DNA of 64,000 nt from Atrina japonica (Eukaryota; Mollusca; Bivalvia; Pterioida; Pinnidae), in assembly GCA_030159075.1 (NCBI GenBank), contig BROG01000469.1:316501-380500 (forward strand), written 5' to 3'. The notes beneath the pieces are model-generated. The model was not told where the DNA came from. It searched no databases and was given only the letters and a program-made list of their open reading frames with translations. The translations under genes were made by a program, and so were the position numbers. Positions 1 to 14,099 of this stretch are shown here, in pieces. The stretch's first letter is position 1. Each line of letters begins with the position of its first letter.

Positions 1-726
1 ACCACTAAAGAGTTTATGCAAATAAACATGATTACAGAGGGCCTATTTCACTCACCTGAGTCAGAAACTTTAATTGCACAAATGACATACAACAACACAC
101 AACATTAAGCCGCATGCTGCCACGCTGTATCAACATCCATACCATGCAGTTGTCATATCAAAGCTGGTCAATGAAATCAGTACTACAAAACTTGGAGTAT
201 TTTACAATGTGTGTGCGTGCGTGTGTGAGTGTGTGTTTATACCTGTAAATATGTATGCTTGGGTGAAGACAGAAATGTTGACTGAAAATTACTAACCATA
301 TATGTAGCGTTACTGCTTACAATTGAATTAATAGTATAACATCCACCTCACAATCAGGAAAATGTTAGTTCAAATCAAGATTACAAATGAGACTTTTTAA
401 TCCAAGTGGTCCATTCCATTTGCTTAGCACTTGGCACACACAATATATGTACATTTCATAAGCACTTGGCTAAAACCTTGAGCTAGACAGTACAGAATAT
501 TGCTGCTTGGGTGGAGATTTGTCTGTCTCTTCCATCACAACATGAATGATTACTTTTTTCCGACCTATATTTACGATACATTTGTGTATTCACATTAGTA
601 TTTAGCATATGAGTGATGTTATTATGTTAACATGTAGTTAAAAAATTGTGACTTGACAATACACCAGGTACAAGATCCACGGTGTGAGAATTCAAAGTCA
701 TAGGTGATTTCACAGGTGTATTGGAT
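1..726. other. gene-free stretch
   Basis: No gene recognised. A short GT-rich tract lies near 205-236. A strong minus-strand splice-donor-like string (CTCAG|GTGAGT) sits near 52-60, but no coding frame leads into it. Confidence 0.5.
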
Positions 727-1473
727 GTTTTATTCTTGTATCATGATGCAATCACATGTTAATGATCTCGAAAGATAGTTTTATTCTTGTACCATGATAC
801 GATCACATGTTAATGATCTCAGAAGATAGTTTTAGTCTTGCATCATAATGATAATGATCTCGGAAGATTGTTTTTGTCTTGTATCATGATGCGATCACAT
901 GTTAATGATCTCGGAAGATAGTTTTATTCTTGTACCATGATGTGATCACATGTTAATGATCTCAGAAGATAGTTTTAGTCTTGCATCATAATGTGATCAC
1001 ATGTTAATGATCTCGGAAGATTCTTTTTGTCTTGTATCATGATGCGATCACATGTTAATGATCTCGGAACATAGTTTTATTCTTGTACCATGATGTGATC
1101 ACATGTTAATGATCTCAGAAGATAGTTTTACTCTTGCATCATAATGTGATCACATGTTAATGATCTCGGAAGATTGTTTTTGTCTTGTATCATGATGCGA
1201 TCACATGTTAATGATCTCAGAAGATAGTTTTAGTCTTGCATCATGATGTAATCACATGTTAATGATCTCGGAAGATTCTTTTTGTCTTGTATCATGATGC
1301 GATCACATGTTAATGATCTCAGAAGATAGTTTTAATCTTGCATCATGATGTGATCACATGTTAATGATCTCGGAAGATTGTTTTATTCTTGCATCATGAT
1401 GTGATCACATGTTAATGATCTCAGAAGATTGTTTTAGTCTTGTATCATGATGCGATCACATGTTAATGATCTC
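727..1473. repeat. 51-bp tandem array, about 14-15 copies
   Basis: The unit contains GATCACATGTTAATGATCTC followed by GGAAGATAGTTTT and TCTTGYATCATGATG. Spacing between copies is 51 bp. One copy near 845 has lost about 11 bp. Units are rich in short palindromes (TGATCA, CATGATG, GATC). Confidence 0.93.
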
Positions 1474-1936
1474 TAACTGCTTTGGCATCAGTCCGTAGAA
1501 AGGTATTAAAATATTTGTGGCACTTCATCCAATCTTGTTTATTACTTCAAATACAGTTGGTGGACCCTATTATACATGTATGATAACAGAAAAAAATGCC
1601 TACTCATAAATCATTCGAAATTTACCTGTATGTTAGCTTGGGTTGTAACAGTACAATGTAGTTTGTCGAGTTGCAATCTTAACATCCATTTTATTTAATT
1701 TGTAAGGGAGTCTCTTGTGCACTTGTTAAAACTTACCTATGTAACACTAATAAATGCTAAAAAAAAAGTGATAAGTACAAACTGATTGATTCTGACATTT
1801 TGTGCAGAGATACAAATGTATATGCTAGAATGTATACCCATACTAGAAGTTATCTAACACTTATTTTAAGGCATAAGGAAGTGTAAATATATATTAACAG
1901 TTTGTTCTAGTAATTGTGATGCTGATTGTTCCATTC

Positions 1937-1937
<1 letters not shown>

Positions 1938-1979
<42 letters not shown>

Positions 1980-2090
1980 ACTTGATACTTAAAACTTTCT
2001 GATGATAATATTAGATCCTTGCTGCCAATTATAATGATGATGATGATGATGATGATGATGGTATTGATGATGATACTCGATCCTTTCTGA
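1938..2090. repeat. two (GAT)n microsatellite tracts
   Basis: About 14 GAT units at 1938-1979 and about nine at 2035-2060. Similar TGATACT...CCTTTCTGATGATGA segments follow each, suggesting a local duplication. Confidence 0.9.
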
Positions 2091-2704
2091 TGATGATTTA
2101 AAGTTGACTAACTATACAACTGAATATTTAGATTTTTCAATTAGAATAACTTTGATAAAGTTCAAGAACTCTGTGTTTCTAGCATACAAAGTCATTAGAC
2201 CGTAACACTTCCTACTGCAGTAGTGACTTTATGACAAGAAGTCTTAGGCTCTTCTTATCTACATGATCTTCAATATTACACCAAGGAATGTCTATGATCT
2301 GGTTACAAATGACGATTTGAGTACAAATGTTTCCTCTAAATCTACTAAAAAGCCTGTAATCTATACTGTATGACTGAAGTTCGAGTAATCAACACATCCT
2401 TGTGTGATTTACATCAAGATAAATGAAATATGCTGTATTCAGATCACCCTTTCAAATAGCTACTGTTACGCATTATAGATATAAAGTTTACTTTTTGGAT
2501 TTTAAACTAAAACTAGTAGGCCTATATGTACAAACAAACAAAAGATCTCTCTCATCATAAACTTTCTATAGGTACATGTATAACAGTATTCATTTAATAT
2601 AATGGATTTAAAAAAAAAAAAGACAAAATTTAAAAAGCTCAGAAAACAAGTCGCTCACCTGGCAAAATTAGTCAACATTGCAGGAAACATAAAAAATGTG
2701 TGAA

Positions 2705-3800
2705 AAATACTACTTTCGTAGATCTTTGCATACTGAATATTTTTGCTTCTTTCTCTCTATAAATTATACTTTTCAGGATAATAGGACACAACTTCAAAAC
2801 ATGAGAAATTCACTAAAAGGGGAAATAACTCCCATAACGATTTTCCTGACAATTTTGGCTTTACTAACTTTTTTGTAGATCTTTGCATGCTGAACATTTT
2901 TGCCTTTTTTTCACTTTCTATCTATTATACTTTACAAGATAATGGGACAAAACTATCAAAAACATGAAAAATCCACTAAAGGGGAAATAACTCCTGCAAT
3001 GGGCGACCTGACATTTTCAGCCCTATTGACCTTTTGTAGATCTTTGCATGCTGAACATTTTTGCCTTTTTTCACTTTCTATCTATTTTACTTTACAAGAT
3101 AATGGGACAAATCTGACAAAAAACATGAAAAAACTTATAAAGGAAAAATAACGCCCATAAGGGGTGACCTCACAATTTTGGCACAGACCTTTTGTAGATC
3201 TTTCTATAGAACATTTTTCTTTGCATGCTTTACCGATCACATTTTTGCCTTGTTCACTTTCCAAAAAACATCTATTATACACTTACAAGATAATGGGATA
3301 ACCTGACAATTTTGAACTATTGACTTCAAAACCGCTTTTACTTTTAAAAATCCACTAAAGGAGTCAAAAACTCCTGTAAAAGGGGAAACCTCACAATTTT
3401 CACCCTACAATTTTACTTTTTGAATTTTGTAGATCTTTGCATGCTGAACATTTCTCTTTTTTCACTTTTACTTTACCGATCACATTTTTCACAAAAAACA
3501 TGAAAAATCCACTTATAAGGGGAAATAACTCCCAAAATTTTGACCCTATTGACTTATTGTAGATCTTTGCATGCTGAACATTTTTACCGCTTTTGACCTT
3601 GATATACCTCACTACCTTGAAATTTTCAAAATGATTGATCATTTTGAGTCAAAAAATTTGTCCACCCAGTGGCTAAAATGGAATATATACTCCGCATTTT
3701 GTAGATATTGACTCAACCTGACAAAATTTAATTTGTGTTGAATTGGTTCATGAGAAGATTTTTGCATACTGAACATTTTTTGTTTTTTCACTTATTAGGG
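2705..3800. repeat. degenerate ~157-bp tandem repeats
   Basis: GTAGATCTTTGCATRCTGAA recurs at about 2718, 2875, 3036, 3194, 3429 and 3559. It is followed each time by related text (TTTACAAGATAATGGGACAA and GGGGAAATAACTCC). The small open frames here are by-products. Confidence 0.8.
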
Positions 3801-4261
3801 CCCTATCCTATGCCTTATACTTTACAAGATAATAGGACAAATAGGGGTGCTATATCAAAATCAAGAGAAAATCCCACTGGTTCTTGAGAAGATAAAAGGG
3901 GAAATAACCCCAATAAGGGGGCTATAGCTGACAATTTTAGGGCCAGGTTAATAATAAATCAACTAATCTACTTTCCATTACCAGTTATATGCCAATCTGA
4001 TATATTGATTCTTTGACCTCATGAGACCTTGAAATTTTGTCAAAATGGATTGATTTTTCAGTTTTGAGTTATTATAAACAAACTTTGGATAAAATTCCAG
4101 TGAAGTACTCATTCTATATGGACAAAATATAATTAGTCGTTCGCAAATATTTGGTGTACATATTGACTTTTTACTCCAATCATATCATACAAAATTTTGG
4201 TAAGTCATCTACAGATCCTTGGTTATGAGAAGATTTTTAAAGATTTATGTATATTTTTCTG

Positions 4262-7249
4262 AGTACTTAAGTCATGGCCCCTGTATTAGGATAAGTCTGA
4301 GTACAGGTCCTAGCTGCCTATTTACATTCGAGTACAAGGTCATAGCTGTAATGGGTAAGTTTGAATAGGTGGTGGTAAGTCTGCCAAGAGTGTGTATGTT
4401 GGTAATTGGCCCACTAGCTGTTATGTTGAGAAGATGATGTTTGTGTAATGCAAAAAAGTTAACAGAAGTCAAGGTGTGTATGGATGCCAGAGTACATTCC
4501 TGGCTATGAGCAATAATCCTAGCTCACTTGATAAGCCTGAGGGAGATCCTAGCTGTGTAATTAATCTGAGTACAGAAATAAGCTTCTTTTTGCAGTACCA
4601 GATTGCTGTGTATATCAATCTGGGTAGTATCAATTATTGTATATTTGATAATCAGAGTAGAGAAACTGAGTATATGGTTGTGAGTCTAGCTGAGTTATTA
4701 TTTAAGGATGTGTTTTTAAGTTTTTGAACATCATGTATGTTGATAAGTAGTAAAAGCAAACTGCTCAATGAGTACAAATATCCTGTGTGTAGCACGCCTG
4801 AGTACAGTATCCTTCTATGTATGGGTAAAAAAATAAGCTGTGTAATAATCTGAGTAAAGAGGTCGCTGTATATGTAAAGTATGAGTAAAGATCCTAGGTG
4901 TTTTACAACACACTCAAGAGGTCTTTTATGTTTTAAGTCCAAGTACAGATATCCTAGCTGTGTATGTTTGTAAGTCTGAGTACAGAAATCCTAGTTGTGT
5001 ATGTTGATATTCTGGTACAGAGGTCCTAGTCTATATGTACTGAGTACAGAGATCCTAGCTGTGTATGTTTGTAAGTCTAGTTGTGTATGTTGATAAGTCT
5101 GAGTACAGAGATCCTAGCTGTGTATGTTGATAAGTCTGAGTAAAGAGGTCCTAGCTGTGTATGTTGGTAAGTCTGAGTAGAGAGGTCCTAGCTGTGTATG
5201 TTGATCAGTCTGAGTAGAGAGGTCCTAGCTGTATATGTTGATAAGTCTGAGTAAAGAGGTCCTAGCTGTGTATGTTGGTAAGTCTGAGTACAGAAATCAT
5301 AATTGTGTATGTTGGTACATATAAGTCTCATAGTACAGAGATCCTAGTTGTGTATGTTTGTAAGTATAGCTGTGTATGTTGGTAAGTCTTGAGTACAGAG
5401 ATCCTAGCTGTGTATGTTGATAAGTCTGAGTACAGAGATCCTAGCTGTGTATGTTGGTAAGTCTGAGTACAGAAGTCATAGCTGTGTATGTTGGTAAGTC
5501 TGAGTACAGAGATCCTAGCTGTGTATGTTGGTAAGTCTGAGTACAGAGGTCCTAGCTGTGTATGTTGATAAGTCTGAGTACAGAAGTCATAGCTGTTGGT
5601 ACATGTATGTTGGTAAGTCTGAGTACAGAAGTCATAGCTGTGTATGTTGGTAAGTCTGAGTACAGAAGTCCTAGCTGTGTATGTTGGTAAGTCTGAGTAC
5701 AGAAGTCATAGCTGTGTATGTTGGTACATATAAGTCTCATAGTACAGAAGTCCTAGCTGTGTATGTTGGTAAGTCTACAGAGTACAGAATGTTGGTAAGC
5801 TGTACAGTATCCTAGTTGGTAAGTCTGAGTAAGTACAGAAGTCCTAGCTGTGTATGTTGGTAAGCCTGAGTACAGAGATCCTAGCTGTGTATGTTGGTAA
5901 GTCTGAGTACAGAGGTCCTAGCTGTGTATGTTGGTAAGTCTGAGTACAGAGATCCTAGCTGTGTATGTTGATAAGTCTGAGTAGAGAGGTCCTAGCTGTG
6001 TATGTTGGTAAGTCTGAGTACAGAGGTCCTAGCTGTATATGTTGATAAGTCTGAGTAAAGAGGTCCTAGCTGTGTATGTTGATAAGTTTGAGTAGAGAGG
6101 TCCTAGCTGTGTATGTTGGTACATATAAGTCTCATAGTACAGAGATCCTAGCTGTGTATGTTGTAAGTTTGTAAGCTGTCTAGTTGGTATGTACAGATAG
6201 TCTGTAGTAAAAAAGGTCAGAGGTCCTAGCTGTGTATGTTGGTAAGTGAGTACTGAGTAAATGAGGTCCTAGCTGTGTATGTTGATAAGTCTGAGTACAG
6301 AGGTCCTAGCTGTGTATGTTGATAAGTCTGAGTACAGAGGTCCTAAATGAGGTCCTGAGTACAGAGATCCTAGTTGTGTATGTTTGTAAGTCTGAGCGTA
6401 TGAGGTAAGTCTTGAGCAGTATCCTAGTGTGTATGTTGTAAGTGAGTAAAGAGGTCCTAGCTGTATATGTTGATAAGTCTGAGTACAAAGAGGTCCTAGC
6501 TGTATATGTTGATAAGTCTGAGTAAAGTTTGAGTACAGAGATCCTAGCTGTGTATGTATGTAAGCCTGATAAGTCTGATGTAGTAGAGGTCCTAGCTGTG
6601 TATGTTGATAAGTCTGAGTACAGAGATCCTAGTTGTGTATGTTTGTAAGTCTAGCTGCGTATGTTGGTAAGTCTGAGTACAGAAGTCATAGCTGTGTATG
6701 TTGGTAAGTCTCTTGAGTACAGAGTGTATCCTTTGAGTACAAAGTGTAGCTGTGTATGTTGGTAAGTCTGAGTACAGAAGTCCTAGCTGTGTATGTTGGT
6801 AAGTCTGAGTACAGAGGTCCTAGCTGTGTATGTTGGTAAGTCTAGCTGTGTAAATTGGTGAGTCTAAGTACAGAGATCCTGGCTGTGTATGAGTACAGAT
6901 ATACAAGCTGTGTATGTTGGTGAGTCTAAATAAAGATATCCTAGCTGCATATGTTGGTGAGTCTAAGTACAGATATCCTAGCTGTGTGTGTTGGCTGTGT
7001 ATAAATACAGATATCCTAGCTGTGTATGAGTTCAGATATCCCAGCTTTGTATGTTGGTTAATCTAAGGACAGATATCCAAGCTGTGTATATTGGTGAGTC
7101 TAAATACAGATATCCTAGCTGCATACATGGATGTTGGTGAGCCTAAGTACAGAGATCCTAGCTTCATCTGTAAGTCTAAGTACAGGTACTCTAGCTCTGT
7201 ATACATATATGCTAGTAAGTTTGAGTACATAAATCTTAGCTGTGTATGA
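4262..7249. repeat. 37-bp tandem array, ~80 degenerate copies
   Basis: The unit reads roughly TTGGTAAGTCTGAGTACAGA then GGTCCTAGCTGTGTATG. The period is 37 bp in the clean central part, with indels at the edges. Most units carry GTAAGT on the plus strand. Confidence 0.93.
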
Positions 7250-7669
7250 GACATTTTACAATCTCAATGACATCTTCAAATAAGTACTTTATTAGAGAGC
7301 CAAGTAATTAATTATCATGTGTAAGGAGTTTGAGTTTTAATTTTATAAGAAACTAATGCTAAAGTTGTAAACTTATTTGTACAACACCTGCCGGCATGTA
7401 TTGATTTATAACATGTGCTACCAAAAAACCAAAAGCTTAAAAATGAAATTATATTTAAGCCAACAAATTGAATACAAATGTATCTGTAAAGTAATCATTT
7501 TCTAGGTTGTTGCTGTTCAGGTTCTCCAGACTGAACTTCATTATTCACATGGATAATCTTCAACATATTTTGGACCAATCGCAGTGAATCAGTCATTCAA
7601 TGGAACATCCATCTTGAAAGAAGAAAGAGCAAGGTTTAATTTCAGGTTCAATTTATATGGAAGATTTCT

Positions 7670-7885
7670 GATTCCATATAAATTGTATGTAACTGGATTT
7701 TCCTGGCTCTGTTATACCCAAGATCTCTGATCCCGGTTATACATGAGATTTCTTGTCTGTGTCATACCCAAGACCTCTGGTCTGGGTTATATTTGAGATT
7801 TCAGGTGTGAATTATACCAGAGACTTCTGGTTTAAGTTTTACCCAAGATCCCTTGTCTGGGCCGTACCAAAGATTTCTGGTCCCC
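7670..7885. repeat. degenerate ~31-bp repeats
   Basis: Alternating TATACCCAAGATCTCTG / CTGGTCTGGGTTATA-like phrases recur about seven times. Weak periodicity. Confidence 0.5.
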
Positions 7886-9480
7886 TATCATGGCACATAA
7901 AATAAATCTAACTGAAATGGCCAAGAGCAAGAAAAATGTACTCGTCCTGGAAGAGTGAAAAGGGCATGAATCCAAGTAGTTAGGAGTATGTACTCATCCT
8001 TGGTGATGTAAAAAAAAATTTCTACACTGTAGATGCTACAGTTTTTCATTAACACTGGTTTCAAAACCCTTTGTTGTCATTTTAATTTATGATAAGTCCC
8101 ACATCAGAGAAGTCAAGGAATAGTGAGGTTTTAATAATTCCATAAAAGTCTATAAAAAAGTTGGGATAAGCTGAAGGTGTCTAGGGATGATGGTTTTCAA
8201 ATGCACTCGTCCCATAGGACCATTCTGTCTGTTTTGGTAAATTGTCCGACCCATAATTTATATATAATGCCTGCCCTTTCATCTCACAAAATGATCATAT
8301 ACATGAGTTGTCTCCTCTTTTCCATTTCATTTCCTTTACTAAATACAAACATACACATTTGGTATCCTTATGTATGATTCATAGTCCCACATATTGATTT
8401 ACAGTGCTAGAATTACATGTATGCAGTACTTAAGTAAATGCAATATATGTACTTTGTGCAGGATAGATGATATTTCAGTATCAATATTTAATCTTTCAAA
8501 TATATATCAGATATTATACAGGGACCTTTTACACCTACTTAAACATAACATATACACACATACTGCTTAAACAGAAGATATTCAATGTCTATATGAAATA
8601 AAAACTCATTCAACATTTCATGCAGATGAAACTAAAGATCAAAACCTAAAACATCATATGCCTGATCACTCAATAAGTCAACATTTTGAAGTTGCACCTA
8701 TATAATTATTCTGAAAACAAGTCAAACTATGATATAACAAGGAAGATTTATAGAAAAAGCGCATTGAATAAAAGATGCAATGATGTGGTAAAGATACTGA
8801 AAAAGGTATAGCTTTATATGTAGTAAGAATTCTAAAATATATAACCAATATGACAAACAATTCTAAAATATAAAACAAAAAGTACTTGGATAAACTGTCC
8901 AGACAAGGACAAGACTAACTGAGAACAAAAGCTCAGCATGATACAAAAGTCCTTCATCTAAAACATCCTAGCCATATCATAAATGATGTATTCCTGTAGT
9001 CATAAAGGGCATTCAGCTTTCAGCATTGGTGATGTCACTATCTACAGTGAAGTTTGATCTACCTGTTATATTGACTTTAAAAATTTTGCAAGGGTTCTCT
9101 AGGGTATTACACCTATTAAGGTAAAGGATTTTAGTTTTTGAGTAGTATAAATAAACCATGTAACCTTCAATTATCATGGCAGATGTGTATAAACATAATA
9201 GTCGCTTTCTAACCAAGCAGTAAGGAATTTCTTGAAGTGCCATTAACCTGCCATAACATTCCGAGCATTGGTTTTCAGTGTTATAAAAATAAAAGTCTGA
9301 CTTTTTTGTTTCTATCCTATGCTAAACATTTGGCAAAGAATTGACAAATTAATTTGGATGTAATAACTGATCTACTCCCTGACAATTAGCAATGGAATCA
9401 ACAGCAATGACATATTCTAGTCCCACAGGTATCTTTAAGGCAAACAAGGTAAGCGCGGAGTTGGATAATTCCAATTCATA
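7886..9480. other. gene-free stretch
   Basis: AT-rich, with no recognisable coding exon, RNA or clear repeat. Short open frames on both strands (60-76 codons) have no recognisable content. Confidence 0.4.
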
Positions 9481-12165
9481 AATCCTAGTGGGGTGGTGTC
9501 TCAGATTTCAACAGGGTGGGTATAGTTTAAATCATATATATCAGGTTTAACCTGGGTATAGCAGGGTGGTGTCTCAGGTTTGAGCTAGGTATAGTTTAAA
9601 TCATATATAACCTGGCAGGGTGGTGTCTCAGGTTTGAGCTAGGTATAGTTTAAATCATATATAACCTGGCAGGGTGGTGTCTCAGGTTTGAGTTGGGTAT
9701 AGTTTAAATCATATATAACCTGGCAGGGGTGGGTGTTTATATCTTATAGGGTTGAGCTAGGTATAGTTTAAATCATATATAACGGTGGGGTGGTGTCTCT
9801 GGCACCCGGTGGGGTGGTGTCTCAGGTTTGAGTTGGGTATAGTTTAAATCATATATAACCTGGCAGGGTGGTGTCTCAGGTTTGAGCTAGGTATAGTCTA
9901 AATCATATATAACCTGGCAGGGTGGTGTCTCAGGTTTGAGTTGGGTATAGTCTAAATCATATATAACCTGGCAGGGTGGTGTCTCAGGTTTGAGCTAGGT
10001 ATAGTCTAAATCATATATAACCTGGCAGGGTGGTGTCTCAGGTTTTTGAGTTGGGGTGGGTATAGTTTAAAATCATATATAACCTGGCAGGGTGGTATCT
10101 CAGGTTTGAGTTGGGTATAGTTTAAATCATATATAACCTAGTGGGGTGGCAGGGTTGGTGTCATATATAACCAGGTTTGAGCTAGGTATATAGTCTAAAT
10201 CATATAATAACCTGGCAGGGTGGTGTCTCAGGTTTGAGTTGGGTATAGTTTCATAAATCATATATAACCTGGCAGGGTGGTGTCTCAGGTTTGAGTTGGG
10301 TTTATATAGTCTAAATCATATATAACCTGGCAGGGTGGTATCTCAGGTTTGAGTTGGGGTATACATAACCTAGTGGGGTGTAGTCTTAGGTTTGGACTGG
10401 GTATAGTTTATATCATATATAACCTGGCAGGGTGGTGTCTCAGGTTTGAGTTGGGTATAGTTTAAATCATATATAACCTGGCAGGGTGGTGTCTCAGGTT
10501 TGAGTTGGGTATAGTCTAAATCATATATAACCTGGCAGGGTGGTATCTCAGGTTTGAGTTGGGTATAGTTTAAATCATATATAACCTGGCAGGGTGGTGT
10601 CTCAGGTTTGAGTTGGGTATAGTTTAAATCATATATAACCTGGCAGGGTGGTGTCTCAGGTTTGAGCTAGGTATAGTCTAAATCATATATAACCTGGCAG
10701 GGTGGTGTCTCAGGTTTGAGCTAGGTATAGTCTAAATCATATATAACCTGGCAGGGTGGTGTCTCAGGTTTGAGTTGGGTATAGTTTAAATCATATATAA
10801 CCTGGCAGGGTGGTGTCTCAGGTTTGAGTTGGGTATAGTCTAAATCATATATAACCTGGCAGGGTGGTATCTCAGGTTTGAGTTGGGTATAGTTTAAATC
10901 ATATATAACCTGGCAGGGTGGTATCTCAGGTTTGAGTTGGGTATAGTTTAAATCATATATAACCTGGCAGGGTGGTGTCTCAGGTTTGAGTTGGGTATAG
11001 TTTAAATCATATATAACCTAACCTGGCAGGGTGGTATCTCATATATAACCTTTGAGTTGGGTATAGTTTAAATCATATATAACCTGGCAGGGTGGTGTCT
11101 CAGGTTTGAGTTGGGTATAGTTTAAATCATATATAACCTGGTGGGGTGGTGTCTCAGGTTTGAGTTGGGTATAGTTTAAATCATATATAACCTGGTGGGG
11201 TGGTGTCTCAGGTTTGAGTTGGGTATAGTTTAAATCATATATAACCTGGCAGGGTGGTATCTCAGGTTTGAGTTGGGTATAGTTTAAATCATATATAACC
11301 TGGCAGGGTGGTGTCTCAGGTTTGAGCTGGGTATAGTTTAAATCATATATAACCTGGCAGGGTGGTGTCTCAGGTTTAGCTAGGTATAGTTTAAATCATA
11401 TATAACCTGGCAGGGTGGTGTCTCAGGTTTGAGCTGGGTATAGTCTGAATCATTTATAACCTGGCAGGGTGCAGGTTTGAGCTGGGTATAGTCTGAATCA
11501 TTTATAACCTGGCAGGGTGGTATCTCAGGTTTGAGTTGGGTATAGTTTAAATCATATATAACCTGGTAGGGTGGTGTCTTAGGTTTGAGTTGGGTATAGT
11601 TTAAATCATATATAACCTAGTGGGATGGTGTCTCAGGTTTGAGTTGGGTATAGTTTAAATCATATATAACCTAGTGGGGTGGTATCTCGGGTTTGAGTTG
11701 GGTATAGTTTAAATCATATATAACCTGGTAGGGTGTAGTCTCAGGTTTGAGTTGGGTATATTTTTAATCATATATAACCTGGTAGGGTGTCGTCTTACAT
11801 GTAGGTTTGAGCTGGGTATAGTCTAAATCATATATAACCTAGTGGGGTGGTGTCTCAGATTTGAGCTGGGTATTGCCCAAATCTTAAATAACCTTGTGGG
11901 GTCGTGTTTCAGGTTTTAGGCTGGGCATATTCTAATCTGGCGGGATGGAGTATCAGATTTCAACTGGGTATAGTTTAAATCATATATAACCTGGCAAGGT
12001 GTTGTCTCAGGTTTGAGCTGGGTATTGCCCAAATATAACCTAGTGGGGTGGAGTCTCAGATTTTAGCTGGGTATATATTCTAAATTATATGTAACCTTGC
12101 AGGTTGAATTGTTAGATTTGAGCTAGGTATAGTTTAAATCATACACGACCTGGTATTATGTATTC
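9481..12165. repeat. 54-bp tandem array, about 48 copies
   Basis: The unit contains GTTTAAATCATATATAACCT, GGCAGGGTGGTGTCTCAG and GTTTGAGTTGGGTATA. The exact 54-bp period is seen at 10441 and 10495. Copies are more uniform in 10400-11400 than at the edges. Confidence 0.95.
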
Positions 12166-13690
12166 ATTGTCCAATTTGTAACATCACAGTAGACAAAACC
12201 AATTGACTCCATTCCCTTCGTCAGTACTAAGAGTGTCCACATAGAAGTTATAATCTAGGACAGGATATTTAAAATTTACGCTAGAATAAGCACAGATATG
12301 ACATTCACTAGAGAGAATAAAAAAGAAAACCAATGTACATATAGTTTGAATTAACCAATTTATACAAGCATTTTGGGTAACAATATCTATATACTAAAAT
12401 TTTACCAAGAAAAACAAAAAACAACATGACTAAACAGTGAAAATATTTCACAGGTGATGTGACACACTGCCATGCTGTAGATCGAGTACTTTTAGGATGT
12501 CAAACGTTTTTAAATATTATTATACATACAAGTTTCATATTGAGAAAAAATTCAAAAGCAGGCCATATACTTGTACATGCAGTTGGTAACAGTTTGTAAG
12601 GTAGAAATTACTAGGTGATTTTAATAAGAAAATGACTTTTCTTAAAATGAAGATCATATAGTAAAGGCTCAGAATTTGAATTTTTAAATTTTGAATAGCA
12701 TTTTTACGTCACACTCAACAATTCTTCAGTTATATGGTGGCATGCAGCCAGTTTTTTAATGGTGGAGGAGAGAACACGGTTACCCTGGAAGAAACCAGTG
12801 ACCTTTTGCTAGTAAACTGGCAAACGTTTTCAGGCCTCAGAATAAAGAATTATTTACATGATACATATATACTAATAGTAATACATACCCTAAAACCTAA
12901 GATGGGATCCAATATCACCAGATAGAGATTTTCTCTCACACAGCTTTAGGACATTCTCCAGATTTATAATTCCTGTAAGTGTTGGAATATCACTCACACA
13001 TATTAAAGGTATGTCAATACATACATTTAAACAGGAACAGAGTCAGCACCCAGGACACAAAGTAGTTAAAAAGACAAACAAATTTAAAGGTCCCACAGTA
13101 ATACACATATCACTCAGTCATGCCTCTATATTTAGCTACAGTGTATTACTAGACCAAACCATTGATTTTTGTCTAGCTTTCATATTCAAATGAGTTGTTT
13201 TCATCAGAGAAATGTTGTTGTTATACTGAAACCTATAACAATAAAAATCGTGAAATGATTCTCTAAGGGACCTACTCAAAACACGAAACATTTCAAACAA
13301 CGCCTTTTTCAAAAGACAATTGTACTGAATTTGGTCTAGTACCAATATTGTAAAACTTCAGTTAGAAATTTGTTGTAATTTGCACTTTGCACAATGAATA
13401 TTTATCAACACAAAGTCTGATTGTATTTCAAATAATTATGTCTCAAATTTCACAAATGTTCTATAAAATAATGTTTTTTATCATGTTTTTTGATAAACTG
13501 AATTCTGATCTGCATTTGTTGAGAGACATCATATATAAACTAATTGCACTAATAAAAATATACATATTCTATTACCAAAAGTAATCAAATGTACATAGCA
13601 TCAAGTCATTACAAGGTTTATATATAAATCTGTGTATGATATCAATAAAAACAGCCTCTCCATGCTGAAAACCACTGACATCAATTATCT
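12166..13690. other. gene-free stretch
   Basis: AT-rich, nothing recognised. Open frames of 60-69 codons lack identifiable features. Confidence 0.4.
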
Positions 13691-13727
13691 ATTGCTTCTA
13701 GGGAAGTCCACATTCTACATCACATCA

Positions 13728-14096
13728 CAATCTCATTTATCTTCTATCTGATACCATTTATCATAATCTTCTATCAGATATCAACAGTCAAAACCTTATA
13801 TCAATTATAATTTTCTAACACATATCAGTAATCATAATTGTCTATTAGATATCAGTAACCATAATCTTCTATCAGATATCAGTAATCACAATCTTTTATC
13901 AGCCATCAGTTGTCAAAATCTTCTATCAGATATAAAAATATTTTATCAGATATCAGTGATCATAATCTTTTATCAGCCATCAGTTGTCAAAATCTTCTAT
14001 CAGATATAAAAATATTTTATCAGATATCAGTAATCATAATCTTCTATCAGACATCAGTAATCATAATCTTCTATCATATATCAATAAAAGATTATG
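13728..14096. repeat. 27-bp tandem array, left arm (~13 copies)
   Basis: The unit is close to TCATAATCTTCTATCAGATA plus TCAGTAA. The same unit resumes at 16195 after a 2.1-kb interruption. Confidence 0.9.
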
Positions 14097-14099
14097 ATT

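Noticed and set aside
52..200. Possible exon before a strong minus-strand donor near position 54
   Set aside because: No coding frame, acceptor or recognisable protein; the donor-like string may be a repeat terminus.
13728..14096. CRISPR-like regular spacing
   Set aside because: The 27-bp units are contiguous with no unique spacers; it is an ordinary minisatellite in an animal genome.
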